Positions 25,590-33,853 of a DNA stretch of 64,000 bases are shown piece after piece. A program made the translations under genes and the position numbers. The DNA comes from JBMONI01 sp049324575 (GTDB taxonomy: Bacteria > Omnitrophota > Omnitrophia > Omnitrophales > Aquincolibacteriaceae): positions 1 through 64,000 of the forward strand of contig JBMONI010000004.1 of the NCBI GenBank assembly GCA_049324575.1, written 5' to 3'. Position 1 is the first letter of the stretch, and each line of letters begins with the position of its first letter. The notes under the pieces were generated by a model that was given only the letters and a program-made list of their open reading frames with translations, did not search any database and was not told the origin of the DNA.

Positions 25590-26596
25590 CGGGATACCGC
25601 CTTTCCGGTTTCGGTTTCATCTTCCAGCGCTTCGATCTCGTGGAGTTCCTTCGCCTTCAGGCCGCCCCGCGCCGCATAAACGATCCCCGACACGAAACTG
25701 AATCCGTAGACGACTGCCAGGATCAGGATGGAAAGCACCAGGGCGCGTTCGGCGGGCATCAAGGTCTTGAAAAAAAAGATCACGCCGGCTTCCCGGACCC
25801 CGAGCCCTCCGATCGACGGGGCCATGCTGACGATCGCCACGAGCGGGACCAGCAGAAAGAACATCCCGAGCCCGATATCCGCACCCAGGCAATGGGCCAG
25901 GAAATAATAGAGAAAAATGATCCCCACCTGCCCGGCCAGGGAAAGCAAAAGCGAAAGCCACAGGACGGCCCCGTGGTGGCGCAGTTGAGAAACCGCTTCG
26001 TAGAACTCTCCGATCTTGAAACGCAGCTTTTCGGAAGGGATCAGGAAACCCAGCGCGCGGAAGCGGGCGGCGAACCCCCGGTGAAAGATCAGAAGGACCA
26101 CGACGGCCAATACGCCCAGAAAAATATAAACGATGCGGTGGACACTTTCGTGGAAACGGTTCCCCACAAAAAACAGCGCGGTGATCGCCATGAGGATCAT
26201 CGTAAAGAAACCGACCAGCCGGTCCTGGACCACGGCCGAGACCGCTTCCATTTTTTTGCCGGTATGTTTGGCGACATAATAGATCTTGGCCACATCGCCC
26301 CCGAGCGCGGACGGGAGCATCAGATTGAAAAAAAGCCCGATGAAGGAAAGATACACCGCGCGAGCATAGGTAAGGCGAAGCCCCTGGCTCCGGTAAATAT
26401 AGAACTGCCGTGTGGAGAGGATCAGGATCGCGACAAAATATGCGACGTTCGCCAGCGCGAACCATCCCCAGATCACGTCCGTCCGCAGGATCTCGTAAGC
26501 GCGCGAAATGTTGCCGCGCATGAGGTAGACGACTACGCCCAAGGTCCCGAAGCTGACGGCGATCCTGAAAAAAGCGCTTTTGAAATGGCGCATCAT
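25586..26596 (-). CDS. Flippase-like integral membrane protein (LPG synthase TM / UPF0104 family)
   Basis: 336 residues with about eight hydrophobic segments. The pattern FNLMLPSALGGDVAKIYYV near residue 90 and the conserved SIGGLGVREAG motif near residue 260 are hallmarks of the lysylphosphatidylglycerol-synthase membrane domain family, including AglD/YbhN-type proteins. It lacks the catalytic soluble domain of MprF. A role in moving or modifying an envelope lipid is likely. It overlaps the DUF1844 gene upstream and aroQ downstream by 4 bases each. Confidence 0.85.
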   Translation of the reverse strand: MMRHFKSAFFRIAVSFGTLGVVVYLMRGNISRAYEILRTDVIWGWFALANVAYFVAILILSTRQFYIYRSQGLRLTYARAVYLSFIGLFFNLMLPSALGGDVAKIYYVAKHTGKKMEAVSAVVQDRLVGFFTMILMAITALFFVGNRFHESVHRIVYIFLGVLAVVVLLIFHRGFAARFRALGFLIPSEKLRFKIGEFYEAVSQLRHHGAVLWLSLLLSLAGQVGIIFLYYFLAHCLGADIGLGMFFLLVPLVAIVSMAPSIGGLGVREAGVIFFFKTLMPAERALVLSILILAVVYGFSFVSGIVYAARGGLKAKELHEIEALEDETETGKAVSR

Positions 26597-26976
26597 ATCC
26601 GCGCCGCGTACTTCATCTGGAGTTCCGGAAGGAGCTTCTGGACGAATTGGCTTTCTTCGGAACTGAGGTTGCCTTCGGTCTTTTCCTTCATGGCGGTCAA
26701 AAGGTCCAGGATCTCTTTGGCGGCCTCCAGATTGAGCTCCGGAACACCGGTCTCCGGATGCGGGATCTCCCCGAGATTCATCATCACCTGATAGCCCAAG
26801 GAGCTCAAGAGATTGAGGAAGGCTTTCGAAGTCTCTTTTTTCCCTCCGGAAGCTTGACCGGCCGAGCCCTTCGCCGCGGCGGGCCCGCCCGGCTTTGCGG
26901 TACTTTTCTCGCGGGAAACCTGTTCTTTCCAGCCGTCGTCGACTTTTTTTTCGGAGAATCTTATGTCTTTATCCAT
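26593..26976 (-). CDS. DUF1844 family protein
   Basis: 127 residues. A charged, Lys/Gly/Ala-rich N-terminal 45 residues is followed by the DUF1844 helical domain (FLNLLSSLGYQVMMNLGEIP through the LDLLTAMKEKTEGNL segment). The function of the family is unknown. It is the first gene of the 12-gene run; its ATG has a weak GGGAG site and lies about 46 bases behind the terminator hairpin of the leader at 27023-27105. Confidence 0.85.
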   Translation of the reverse strand: MDKDIRFSEKKVDDGWKEQVSREKSTAKPGGPAAAKGSAGQASGGKKETSKAFLNLLSSLGYQVMMNLGEIPHPETGVPELNLEAAKEILDLLTAMKEKTEGNLSSEESQFVQKLLPELQMKYAARI

Positions 26977-27022
26977 GGGCTCCCGGATCGCGGCGCGCGT
27001 CGCTTGACCGCGAATATTTTAT

Positions 27023-27073
27023 AAAAAAAAGAGGTTCTCGGTCTAGTGGGGATCTGGTTGACCGAGAACCTCT
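27023..27073 (-). terminator. Intrinsic terminator
   Basis: Perfect 14-bp arms AGAGGTTCTCGGTC and its complement (27030-27043 and 27060-27073) enclose a 16-base loop. On the minus strand the hairpin is followed by a run of eight T, including the last stem base. It would end hflX read-through transcripts and the leader RNA. Confidence 0.9.
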
Positions 27074-27105
27074 ATAGGTGAGTAGAGACCTGAGCGTCTC
27101 CAAGT
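27023..27105 (-). ncRNA. Candidate attenuator leader or small RNA
   Basis: From the predicted start near 27105 the minus-strand transcript would contain a small hairpin GAGAC/GTCTC (27096-27100 with 27085-27089) and then the strong terminator. A third pairing, GGTCTCTA with TAGAGGTT (27083-27090 with 27067-27074), competes with both. Mutually exclusive helices ahead of a run of genes are what an attenuator shows. No known riboswitch or T-box consensus is recognised, and a free-standing 83-base small RNA is equally possible. Confidence 0.45.
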
Positions 27106-27111
27106 AGACAT

Positions 27112-27140
27112 AATGTACCACCGAATGCCTCCTGCGTCAA
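27112..27140 (-). promoter_or_regulatory. Sigma-70-type promoter of the leader and 12-gene run
   Basis: Minus strand: -35 TTGACG (27135-27140), 17-base spacer, -10 TACATT (27112-27117). It lies in the 280-base gap between hflX and the DUF1844 gene; the rest of the gap (27141-27256) is AT-rich without other visible features. Confidence 0.6.
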
Positions 27141-27256
27141 TGGCGATTTCCCGATGAAACCCAAACCATATTCTTTGTAAGTGCTTATAAATAAATGACT
27201 TAAGAAATATCCGCCCGCCGATTCACCCTTGGCCTACGATCTGACAAAAATGTATC

Positions 27257-28345
27257 TCAAAAATATTTCTTCGCGCAAAAGCCGGCGATCGTTTTTGTCA
27301 GCACCTCAAGGCCGGTTCCCTCCCGCGCCGAAATCAACACCGCCTCCGGAAACCGGGCCCGCAAACGCTCGCACGCCTCCGGGCCGATCTGATCGATCTT
27401 GTTCAGGACCGTGATCACCGGCTTGGCGGAGGCATGGATCTCGGCCAGCGTTTTTTCGACCACGGCCTGATGCTCATCCCGGTATTCGGAACTCGCATCC
27501 AGCACATGGAGAAGCAAATCCGCTTCCGCCGTTTCCTCGAGCGTGGCCCGAAAGGCATCGATCAATTGGTGCGGAAGATCACGGATAAAACCGACCGTGT
27601 CGGTGAAAAGAATATCGGCTCCGCCGGAAATTTTCTGGACCCGCGTTTTCGGGTCGAGCGTCGCGAACAAACGGTCCTGCACGAAGGTCCCGGCCCCGGT
27701 GAGCGCGTTGAGGAGCGTCGATTTTCCGGCGTTCGTGTACCCGACCAGCGCGGCCTGGAACAGCCCTTTTTGTTGCCGCCCGCTTCGCAGAAGCCTCCGG
27801 TGCTGTTCCAGCTTGGCGACTTCTTTTTTAAGGCGAAGGATCCGGTCGCGGATCTTCCGCCGATCGACTTCCAGCTTCTGCTCCCCGGGCCCCCGGGTCC
27901 CGATCCCTCCGCCCAGGCGCGACATGATCACGCCCTGCCCCACAAGACGCGGCATCAGGTATTCCAGCTGGGCGAGTTCGACCTGCAGTTTCCCATCGCG
28001 CGATTGGGCCCGCCGCGCGAAAATATCGAGGATCAGGCCCGTGCGATCGACCGCGCGGATCCCCGTCTCGCTCTCGATGTTGCGCGCCTGGACGGGATTG
28101 AGGTCGCAATTGAAAATAATGACCTGCGCCCCGGCCGCCTGCGCCTGGGAGCGGATCTCGGCCAGCTTCCCGCCTCGCACCAAAAACGCCGGATGCGGAT
28201 TTTCGAGATTCGCCTTGCTCATACCCACCACGCGTCCGTTCGCGGCCAGGATCAGCTCGGTCATCTCTTCGACCATTTCGTCCATGACCCGCTGACCGTA
28301 GCGCGGCAATTTCACGACGACGAGATAGGCCCGCTCACCCGGCAT
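27257..28345 (-). CDS. hflX: Ribosome-associated GTPase HflX
   Basis: 362 residues from the ATG at 28345, preceded by AAAGGAA and overlapping miaA by 11 bases. N-terminal HflX domain with the HPAFLVRGGKL segment, the SRLGGGIGTRGPGE linker motif, then the GTPase domain with GYTNAGKST (G1), DTVGFI (G3) and NKID (G4). HflX splits stalled ribosomes in other bacteria. The open frame runs 27 codons further upstream within miaA, without family resemblance. Confidence 0.95.
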   Translation of the reverse strand: MPGERAYLVVVKLPRYGQRVMDEMVEEMTELILAANGRVVGMSKANLENPHPAFLVRGGKLAEIRSQAQAAGAQVIIFNCDLNPVQARNIESETGIRAVDRTGLILDIFARRAQSRDGKLQVELAQLEYLMPRLVGQGVIMSRLGGGIGTRGPGEQKLEVDRRKIRDRILRLKKEVAKLEQHRRLLRSGRQQKGLFQAALVGYTNAGKSTLLNALTGAGTFVQDRLFATLDPKTRVQKISGGADILFTDTVGFIRDLPHQLIDAFRATLEETAEADLLLHVLDASSEYRDEHQAVVEKTLAEIHASAKPVITVLNKIDQIGPEACERLRARFPEAVLISAREGTGLEVLTKTIAGFCAKKYF

Positions 28346-29324
28346 CGGACGTTCCTTTCGCCGAGGGTTCGGATCGGGCCAGGATCGCGTCAGCCAACGC
28401 CCTCGCGGAGCTTTCCCGGGCCCCATCGATCCAAACGAGCCCCGGTTCTTTTTTGAACCAGGTGATCTGGCGTTTCGCGTAGTGGCGCGTGTTTTTCTGG
28501 ACGAGTTCCATCGCAGCCCGTATTTTTTCCTTACGGACTCCCGCCGTCAATCGTGGCTCCTTCAACACTTCGGTCAGCTCTTTGTAGCCGAGGGCCTGGC
28601 GTGCCGTCTTCGAAATCCGCGTCCTCAAGAGACGGCTGACCTCACGGACCAGTCCCCGGCGGAACATCCCGGCCACCCTCCGGTCGATCCTTGCATAAAG
28701 CACGGGGCGATCGAGATGAAGACCAAAAACCTTCGGCGCATAGCCGAGAGCGTCCAGAGAAGTTTTCGTCCGGAACCATTCGCTCGGACATTTCCCGGAT
28801 GCGCGGAGGATCTCGAGTCCCCGCACAATGCGCCGCTCGTCGGTGGGGCTGATCTTTTGGGCATAGGCGGGATCGGCTCGCCTCAGCTCCGCGTAGAGGG
28901 CGGCCAAGCCGTCACGCCTTGCCTCGGCCCTCAGACGCTTTCGCAAGGACGAAACCTTGCCCAAGGGCGGCGCAAGGCCTTCCAGAAGCGCGCGGACATA
29001 AAGTCCGGTCCCTCCGGCCACGATCGGAGTCCGGCCCCGCCGGACGATCTCCCGAAGGGCCTTGAGCGCACGAACGCGGAACGCGTGGGCGGAGAATTCT
29101 CTCGCGGGCGGAAGAATATCGATCAAATGGTGCCGGATGCGGCGGCGCTCGGCCTTCGAAGGCTTACCGGTCCCGATCGTCATCCCGCGATAGATCTGCA
29201 TCGAGTCGGCGGAAATGATCTCGCCGCGCACTTTTTTTGCGAGCGCGAGGGCGACCGCGGATTTCCCCGCCGCTGTCGGCCCCACGATGAAATAGACCGG
29301 CTTTCGGTTCGAAAGGCTCTTCAC
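28335..29324 (-). CDS. miaA: tRNA dimethylallyltransferase
   Basis: 329 residues. P-loop GPTAAGKS at 15-22, DSMQIYRG, the GTGLY segment and the C-terminal basic region match MiaA, which prenylates A37 of tRNAs reading U-starting codons. The gene overlaps argS by 4 bases upstream and hflX by 11 downstream; miaA-hflX adjacency is common in bacteria. Full length. Confidence 0.95.
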   Translation of the reverse strand: MKSLSNRKPVYFIVGPTAAGKSAVALALAKKVRGEIISADSMQIYRGMTIGTGKPSKAERRRIRHHLIDILPPAREFSAHAFRVRALKALREIVRRGRTPIVAGGTGLYVRALLEGLAPPLGKVSSLRKRLRAEARRDGLAALYAELRRADPAYAQKISPTDERRIVRGLEILRASGKCPSEWFRTKTSLDALGYAPKVFGLHLDRPVLYARIDRRVAGMFRRGLVREVSRLLRTRISKTARQALGYKELTEVLKEPRLTAGVRKEKIRAAMELVQKNTRHYAKRQITWFKKEPGLVWIDGARESSARALADAILARSEPSAKGTSDAG

Positions 29325-30982
29325 ATGCTTTCGGGCTGGGAGATGCCCAGGAGCCGGAGGCCGTTTCGGAGCACGATCCGCGTCGCGTCCGCAAGGACAA
29401 GCCGCGCTTGGGTCCTCGCCTCATCCTCCGTGACGATACGGTGCAGGCTGTAGAATTTGTGGAAGGCGGTCGCGACCTCGCGCAAATAATCCGCCAGACG
29501 GTAAGGCTCGAGCATCTGGCTTGCCTGGACCAGGATCGGGGGCAGATCGGTCAGGGTCTTGATCAAAGCGGTCTCTTCCGGCGCCGAGAGAAGCTCCCAA
29601 GCGGCCTCGTCGGGGATCTTGCGGTTCGCGAACTTGAGAAGGCTGGCGATGCGCGCATGCGCGTATTGGAGATAATACACGGGATTGTCCTGCGACTTCT
29701 GCTTCGCCAGGTCGAGATCGAAATCGAGCGGGCTTTCGACGCGGCGCATGATGAAAAAAAAGCGGGCCGCATCCACGCCGACCTCTTCCATGAGCTCCTG
29801 GAGCGTGACGAACTCCCCCGCCCGGGTCGACATCCGCACCGGTTGCCCGTCGCGGTAAAGGGTCACCAGCTGGACGATGCGGACCACGACGGCGCGGTCC
29901 GTGAATCCGAGGGCCTTGCAGGCCGCCACGAGACGCGGAATATAACCGTGATGGTCCGGCCCCCAGAGATTGACCAGCATTTGATGCCCGCGCTCGAACT
30001 TATGGCGGTGGTAGGCGATGTCCGGGCTCAGGTACGTATATTCCCCGATGGATTTCCGGAGCACGCGGTCCTTGTCGTCCCCGAAGTCCGTGGACTTGAA
30101 CCAGAGCGCGCCTTCGCTCTCATACAAATACCCGTTCCCGCGGAGCGCCTCGAGACTCTTTTCGACTTCGCCGTTCTGATAAAGCGAGGACTCGCTGAAA
30201 TAGCGGTCGAATTCGACGCGAAAAGAGGCCAGATCGCTCTCGATCGTCTTCATCATTGCATCTTTGGCATAAGCCGTGCAGAACCGGAGTCCTTCCGCTT
30301 CGTTCGCAAGAAGCGAATCTTTTTTCTCGGCGGCGAGTTTTTTCGCCAACGCGACAAGATACGCGCCTCGGTAACCGTCCTCCGGCAAGGGGGCCTCGCG
30401 GCCGAGGGCCTCCCGGTAGCGCGCCCAAAGGCTTTCGCCCAGGATGCGGATCTGCCGTCCAGCGTCGTTCAGATAATACTCGCGATAGACCGCATGACCG
30501 GTAAACGCCAGGATCCGGGCCAGCGAGTCCCCGATCGCGGCCTGTCGTCCGTGCGCGACCGTGAGCGGGCCGGTCGGATTGGCGCTGACATACTCGAGCA
30601 GGACTTTTTTCCCCTGGCCGAAGTCCGAAGCCCCAAAACGCTCGTCCTGGCGGCGCAGATCCTTCAGGGTCGAAGCCAGGGCCCCTTTTTTCAGGAAAAA
30701 ATTGATGAAACCGCTGCCGGCCGATTCGGTCCGTTCGAGAAAAACAAGTTTGCGGGCGGCGGTCTCTGCCGCGAGAACCTTGCGGAATTCCTCCGCCAAG
30801 GTCTTGGGATTGGTGCGCAGCACCTTCGCAAAACGGAACGCCGCGTTCGTTGAGTAGTCTCCGTGCGCCGGATCTTTGGCGATCGAGAGGTCGAAATCGA
30901 AGCCGGCGGGCAGTTCGGTCCGCTTCTCTTTCGCGAGGGTTTCGAGGCTGGCCTGGATGAGCGCTTTGAGCCGTGGTTCCAT
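29321..30982 (-). CDS. argS: Arginyl-tRNA synthetase
   Basis: 553 residues, class I synthetase. The additional N-terminal domain (about 1-105) is followed by the catalytic domain with EYVSANPTGPL and a HIGH-equivalent VAHGRQ, then a KMSKS-equivalent VRMSTRAG, and the DALR anticodon-binding domain at the C-terminus. Both signature sequences are divergent but in their expected places. It overlaps miaA by 4 bases and lies 12 bases behind rsfS. Confidence 0.96.
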   Translation of the reverse strand: MEPRLKALIQASLETLAKEKRTELPAGFDFDLSIAKDPAHGDYSTNAAFRFAKVLRTNPKTLAEEFRKVLAAETAARKLVFLERTESAGSGFINFFLKKGALASTLKDLRRQDERFGASDFGQGKKVLLEYVSANPTGPLTVAHGRQAAIGDSLARILAFTGHAVYREYYLNDAGRQIRILGESLWARYREALGREAPLPEDGYRGAYLVALAKKLAAEKKDSLLANEAEGLRFCTAYAKDAMMKTIESDLASFRVEFDRYFSESSLYQNGEVEKSLEALRGNGYLYESEGALWFKSTDFGDDKDRVLRKSIGEYTYLSPDIAYHRHKFERGHQMLVNLWGPDHHGYIPRLVAACKALGFTDRAVVVRIVQLVTLYRDGQPVRMSTRAGEFVTLQELMEEVGVDAARFFFIMRRVESPLDFDLDLAKQKSQDNPVYYLQYAHARIASLLKFANRKIPDEAAWELLSAPEETALIKTLTDLPPILVQASQMLEPYRLADYLREVATAFHKFYSLHRIVTEDEARTQARLVLADATRIVLRNGLRLLGISQPESM

Positions 30983-30994
30983 TAGCGGATGCGT

Positions 30995-31330
30995 CTAGAT
31001 GACCTTCGGGGCTTCGCCCCAAAGCCTTTCGAGTCCATAGAATTCGCGGGTGTCATGGTAAAAAACATGGATCAGCACATCGCCGACATCGATCAGGACC
31101 CATTTGGCCGTTTCCATGCCCTCCCGATGCAGGACCCGAACCCCGTTCTTCTCGAGGCTCTCGATGATATGGTCCGCAATGGTCCTGACCTGCCGGTCGG
31201 AGCGGCCCTGGGTAATGACGAAATAATGGGCAACGCTCGTCAGCTTGGCGACGTCAAGGATAACGGTATGCTCGGCTTTTTTATCTTCGGCGGCTTCGAC
31301 CGCGAGGCGAGCGATTTTTTTAGGCTGCAA
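30995..31330 (-). CDS. rsfS: Ribosomal silencing factor RsfS
   Basis: 111 residues with a TTG start at 31330; an AAAGGAG site lies 12 bases upstream, a long but workable spacing. The protein shows the RsfS pattern: DVAKLTSVAHYFVITQGRS, the WVLIDVGDVLIHVF strand pair and a C-terminal FYGLERLWG. It binds ribosomal protein L14 and blocks subunit joining in starvation. First gene of rsfS-argS-miaA-hflX. Confidence 0.93.
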   Translation of the reverse strand: MQPKKIARLAVEAAEDKKAEHTVILDVAKLTSVAHYFVITQGRSDRQVRTIADHIIESLEKNGVRVLHREGMETAKWVLIDVGDVLIHVFYHDTREFYGLERLWGEAPKVI

Positions 31331-31379
31331 AAGGTGAACTCACTCCTTTAAAAAGACGCTTTTTTCCCGGATCGGCCGT

Positions 31380-31407
31380 ATTATAGCATGCTTCCGGGGA
31401 CTTTCAG
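31380..31407 (-). promoter_or_regulatory. Promoter of the rsfS-argS-miaA-hflX operon
   Basis: Minus strand: a perfect -10 TATAAT (31380-31385) with a 16-base spacer to CTGAAA (31402-31407), which matches the -35 consensus at four positions. The -35 box overlaps the last codons of ogt. Confidence 0.6.
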
Positions 31408-31904
31408 CCCCGAACTTCCTTTTCCAGGCTCAAGAGGGTCTTCTTCCAGCGATCCCCTTGAGAATAATGTCCGATGCCTCCGGACTTTGGAACAACGCGA
31501 TGGCAAGGGATGAGGATCGGCGTTCGGTTCTTGGCCATGACGCCGCCGACCGCGCGGGCCGCCCTCGCCCTTCCCGATCTGCGGGCGAGTTCCCCATAGG
31601 AGACCGTGCGCCCGTAAGGGACCTTTAAGGCCGTCTGAAGGACTTTTTTTTCGAAAGGCGAATATCCGGTTCGATCGATCTCGGTGATCGAGAACCGGAC
31701 TTTGCGGCCCCGGAAATAATCCCGCATTTTGCGGAAGGTCCGCTTGACCTTCGCCGGAACTTTCGGCTTGGCGCGTTGACCAAAGCAGCCCCAAGCACGG
31801 AGAGCGGATCGCTTCCCCGGAAAAAGGACACGGTCTATTCCGCGCTCCGAATAAAACAGACGGAATGTCCCCAAGCGGGTTTTAAGGTCCCAGCAACCCA
31901 ACAT
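31404..31904 (-). CDS. ogt: Methylated-DNA--protein-cysteine methyltransferase
   Basis: 166 residues from the ATG at 31904. The C-terminal domain has the active site IPCHRVV with the acceptor Cys, a YGRTVSYGELA segment and the AVGGVMAKN arginine-finger region. It repairs O6-alkylguanine by irreversible transfer of the alkyl group. A GAGGAGGG stretch directly precedes the ATG, so the neighbouring TTG codon could also start. The frame continues 31 codons upstream, but those would be translated from the hairpin repeat at 31918-31954, so I excluded them. Confidence 0.9.
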   Translation of the reverse strand: MLGCWDLKTRLGTFRLFYSERGIDRVLFPGKRSALRAWGCFGQRAKPKVPAKVKRTFRKMRDYFRGRKVRFSITEIDRTGYSPFEKKVLQTALKVPYGRTVSYGELARRSGRARAARAVGGVMAKNRTPILIPCHRVVPKSGGIGHYSQGDRWKKTLLSLEKEVRG

Positions 31905-31917
31905 CCCTCCTCTAAAT

Positions 31918-31954
31918 GCACCCGTATCAAACACCGGAGGTTTGATATAGGTGC
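31918..31954 (+). repeat. 37-bp hairpin repeat, copy A
   Basis: Nested inverted repeat: GCACC, TATCAAAC, a 7-base ACCGGAG loop, GTTTGATA and GGTGC. It matches, in opposite orientation, copy B at 33814-33851; resemblance continues outside the core (GTGTG and CACAC motifs). Copy A lies between ogt and nadE, directly upstream of ogt. Confidence 0.85.
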
Positions 31955-32027
31955 CGTTGTCTGCAACAATTTGACACACAGCAACCGTTTTCCGCAAACC
32001 CCCGGGGCTTGTTCGGGTTTCTTCCGA

Positions 32028-33701
32028 TCAGTTTTGAAAGCGATTGGTGACGGGCATGCGCCGGCCGAACCAGGATTTTTCCGTCACGCGAAGGACCGGC
32101 GGCGTCTGGCGTCTTTTGTATTCGTTATGGTCCACCTTGCGGATGATCTCCTGGACCGTCGCGCGCGGGATTTTCCGACCGGCCAGCTTTTTCGAGATCT
32201 CCTCGCTGCCGAGGTTCTTTTCGATATACAGGTACAGGACCTCGTCCAAAAGCTCGTACGGCGGCAACGAATCCTGATCCGTCTGATCCGGCCTCAATTC
32301 GGCCGAAGGCGCCTTGGCGAGGATCGCTCCCGGGATGATCTCTTTTTCCCGGTTGATGAATTTCGCGAGGCGGTAGACATCGGTCTTATAGACATCCCCA
32401 ATCACGCAAAGCCCTCCGGCCATATCGCCGTAAAGCGTGCAGTACCCGGTCGCCAGTTCCGATTTGTTCCCGGTCGTCAGCAAGAGCCTGCCCTCGTCAT
32501 TGGAGATGTACATGAGCTCGAGCCCGCGAAGGCGCGCCTGCAAATTCTCCATGGCCACCGTGATCCCCTTGGCCTCGGGCGGTTTGAGCCCGCGGGCGGC
32601 TTTCCGCGCTTTCACGGCCTGGACAAACTGTTCGTATCGCTCGCCGATCGGCACCTCACGGAACTCGATCCCGAGGCGCGCCGCAAGTTCCCGCGAATCT
32701 TCCCAGCTCCCGCGCGAGGAGAATTTCCCCGGCATCGTAACGCCGAGCACATTCTCACGCCCCAGCGCCCGCTCCGCCAGCACCGCCACGACCGCCGAAT
32801 CGATGCCGCCGCTCAATCCAACCACCGCCTTCTGGAACCCGTTCTTGCGGCAATAATCGCGGATCCCGAGCCCAAGCGCCTCGAAGATCTCGCGCGCTTT
32901 GTCGGTCTTCGCGGCCAAGTGCCCCGTCTCGGGAGGCTTGGCGTCCGGCTGCCACTGGAAATGGTAAAGCCCTTCTTGGAACGCGGGCGCCTGGAAGACG
33001 CGCCGCCCTTTCGCGTCCGTAAAAAAGCTCCGGCCGTCGAAAATGAGGTCGTCCTGGCTCCCGGCCTGGTTCAGATAGAGGATCGGAACGCGCGCCTTGA
33101 CGGCCCGGTCCCGGACGAGTTTTTCGCGCCGCTCCTGGACGCCGTAATAATACGGAGAGGCGGAGATGCTGAGGATAAAATCGGCTTTCCGGGACCGCAA
33201 TTCCCGGAGGGGCTTGCGCTCATAGCCATCGTCCCACAGATCTTCGCAGATCAGGATCCCGAATCGGGCCCCCTGATACGCAACGACGACCGATTTCTCG
33301 CCCGGCTCGAAAAAAATATCCTCGAGGAACACATCGTAGGTCGGTAGCAGGCGCTTGTGCTGGACAGCCACAAGCTTCCCCCGGTGGATCCAGGCCGCCG
33401 CGTTCCGGCTCCGGCCGCTCCCGTTCGCCGGAGCGTCAATGAACCCGACCACCACTGCAGGGTCCCAGCGTTTTGAGGCCCGAACGATCTCCTGAAGCCG
33501 GGCAAGCCCCTCTTTGATAAAACTCTTTTTATTGGCAAGATCCCAGACCGGATACCCGGAAAGAGCCAGCTCAGGAAAAACCACGAGGTCGGAGCGGGCC
33601 TCATCGGCCCGGCGGGCCCAGTCGAGGATCTTGGCCGTATTCCCGGTATAATCCCCGACCGTCGGATTCATTTGCGCGATCGAAATTCGAAGGGATTTCA
33701 T
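32028..33701 (-). CDS. nadE: Glutamine-dependent NAD+ synthetase
   Basis: 557 residues. The N-terminal nitrilase-type glutaminase domain (1-265) has the catalytic Cys in ILICEDLWDDGY, and the C-terminal ammonia-dependent synthetase domain begins with the PP-loop GLSGGIDSA. It converts nicotinate adenine dinucleotide to NAD+. The ATG has no Shine-Dalgarno sequence and lies 7 bases behind a TATACT -10 box, suggesting a leaderless message. The gene is flanked by inverted copies of a 37-bp hairpin repeat and lies behind giant gene 1, which encodes a NadR-like module. Confidence 0.96.
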   Translation of the reverse strand: MKSLRISIAQMNPTVGDYTGNTAKILDWARRADEARSDLVVFPELALSGYPVWDLANKKSFIKEGLARLQEIVRASKRWDPAVVVGFIDAPANGSGRSRNAAAWIHRGKLVAVQHKRLLPTYDVFLEDIFFEPGEKSVVVAYQGARFGILICEDLWDDGYERKPLRELRSRKADFILSISASPYYYGVQERREKLVRDRAVKARVPILYLNQAGSQDDLIFDGRSFFTDAKGRRVFQAPAFQEGLYHFQWQPDAKPPETGHLAAKTDKAREIFEALGLGIRDYCRKNGFQKAVVGLSGGIDSAVVAVLAERALGRENVLGVTMPGKFSSRGSWEDSRELAARLGIEFREVPIGERYEQFVQAVKARKAARGLKPPEAKGITVAMENLQARLRGLELMYISNDEGRLLLTTGNKSELATGYCTLYGDMAGGLCVIGDVYKTDVYRLAKFINREKEIIPGAILAKAPSAELRPDQTDQDSLPPYELLDEVLYLYIEKNLGSEEISKKLAGRKIPRATVQEIIRKVDHNEYKRRQTPPVLRVTEKSWFGRRMPVTNRFQN

Positions 33702-33708
33702 GGCGGAA

Positions 33709-33714
33709 AGTATA
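33709..33714 (-). promoter_or_regulatory. -10 box of a probable leaderless nadE promoter
   Basis: TATACT on the minus strand, 7 bases before the nadE ATG; the region 17 bases further upstream (TTTGGG) is only a weak -35 match. The spacing puts the transcription start at the ATG itself. Confidence 0.4.
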
Positions 33715-33813
33715 ACATAGCCGGCGGACTCCCCAAAGCCTGGACCTCGGAACCCAAGATCACCTCCGGGGTGATATTAGGTGCGGAAAAGTGTGCAAAA
33801 ACGACACACCAAA

Positions 33814-33851
33814 GCACCTTTTATCAAACCCCCGGTGTTTGATAGAGGTGC
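33814..33851 (-). repeat. 38-bp hairpin repeat, copy B
   Basis: Same nested inverted repeat as copy A, in opposite orientation, with a CCCCGGT-type loop. It begins 2 bases behind the stop codon of giant gene 1 and could end its transcript; TTT follows the hairpin on the minus strand. Confidence 0.85.
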
Positions 33852-33853
33852 CT

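Noticed and set aside
27023..27105. T-box, SRP RNA or 6S RNA
   Set aside because: The conserved T-box bulge sequence, the SRP GGAAGGAAGC-type loop and the 6S length and central bubble are all absent.
31905..31997. N-terminal extension of Ogt by 31 residues
   Set aside because: These codons are translated from the hairpin repeat also found at 33814-33851, so they are not part of the enzyme.
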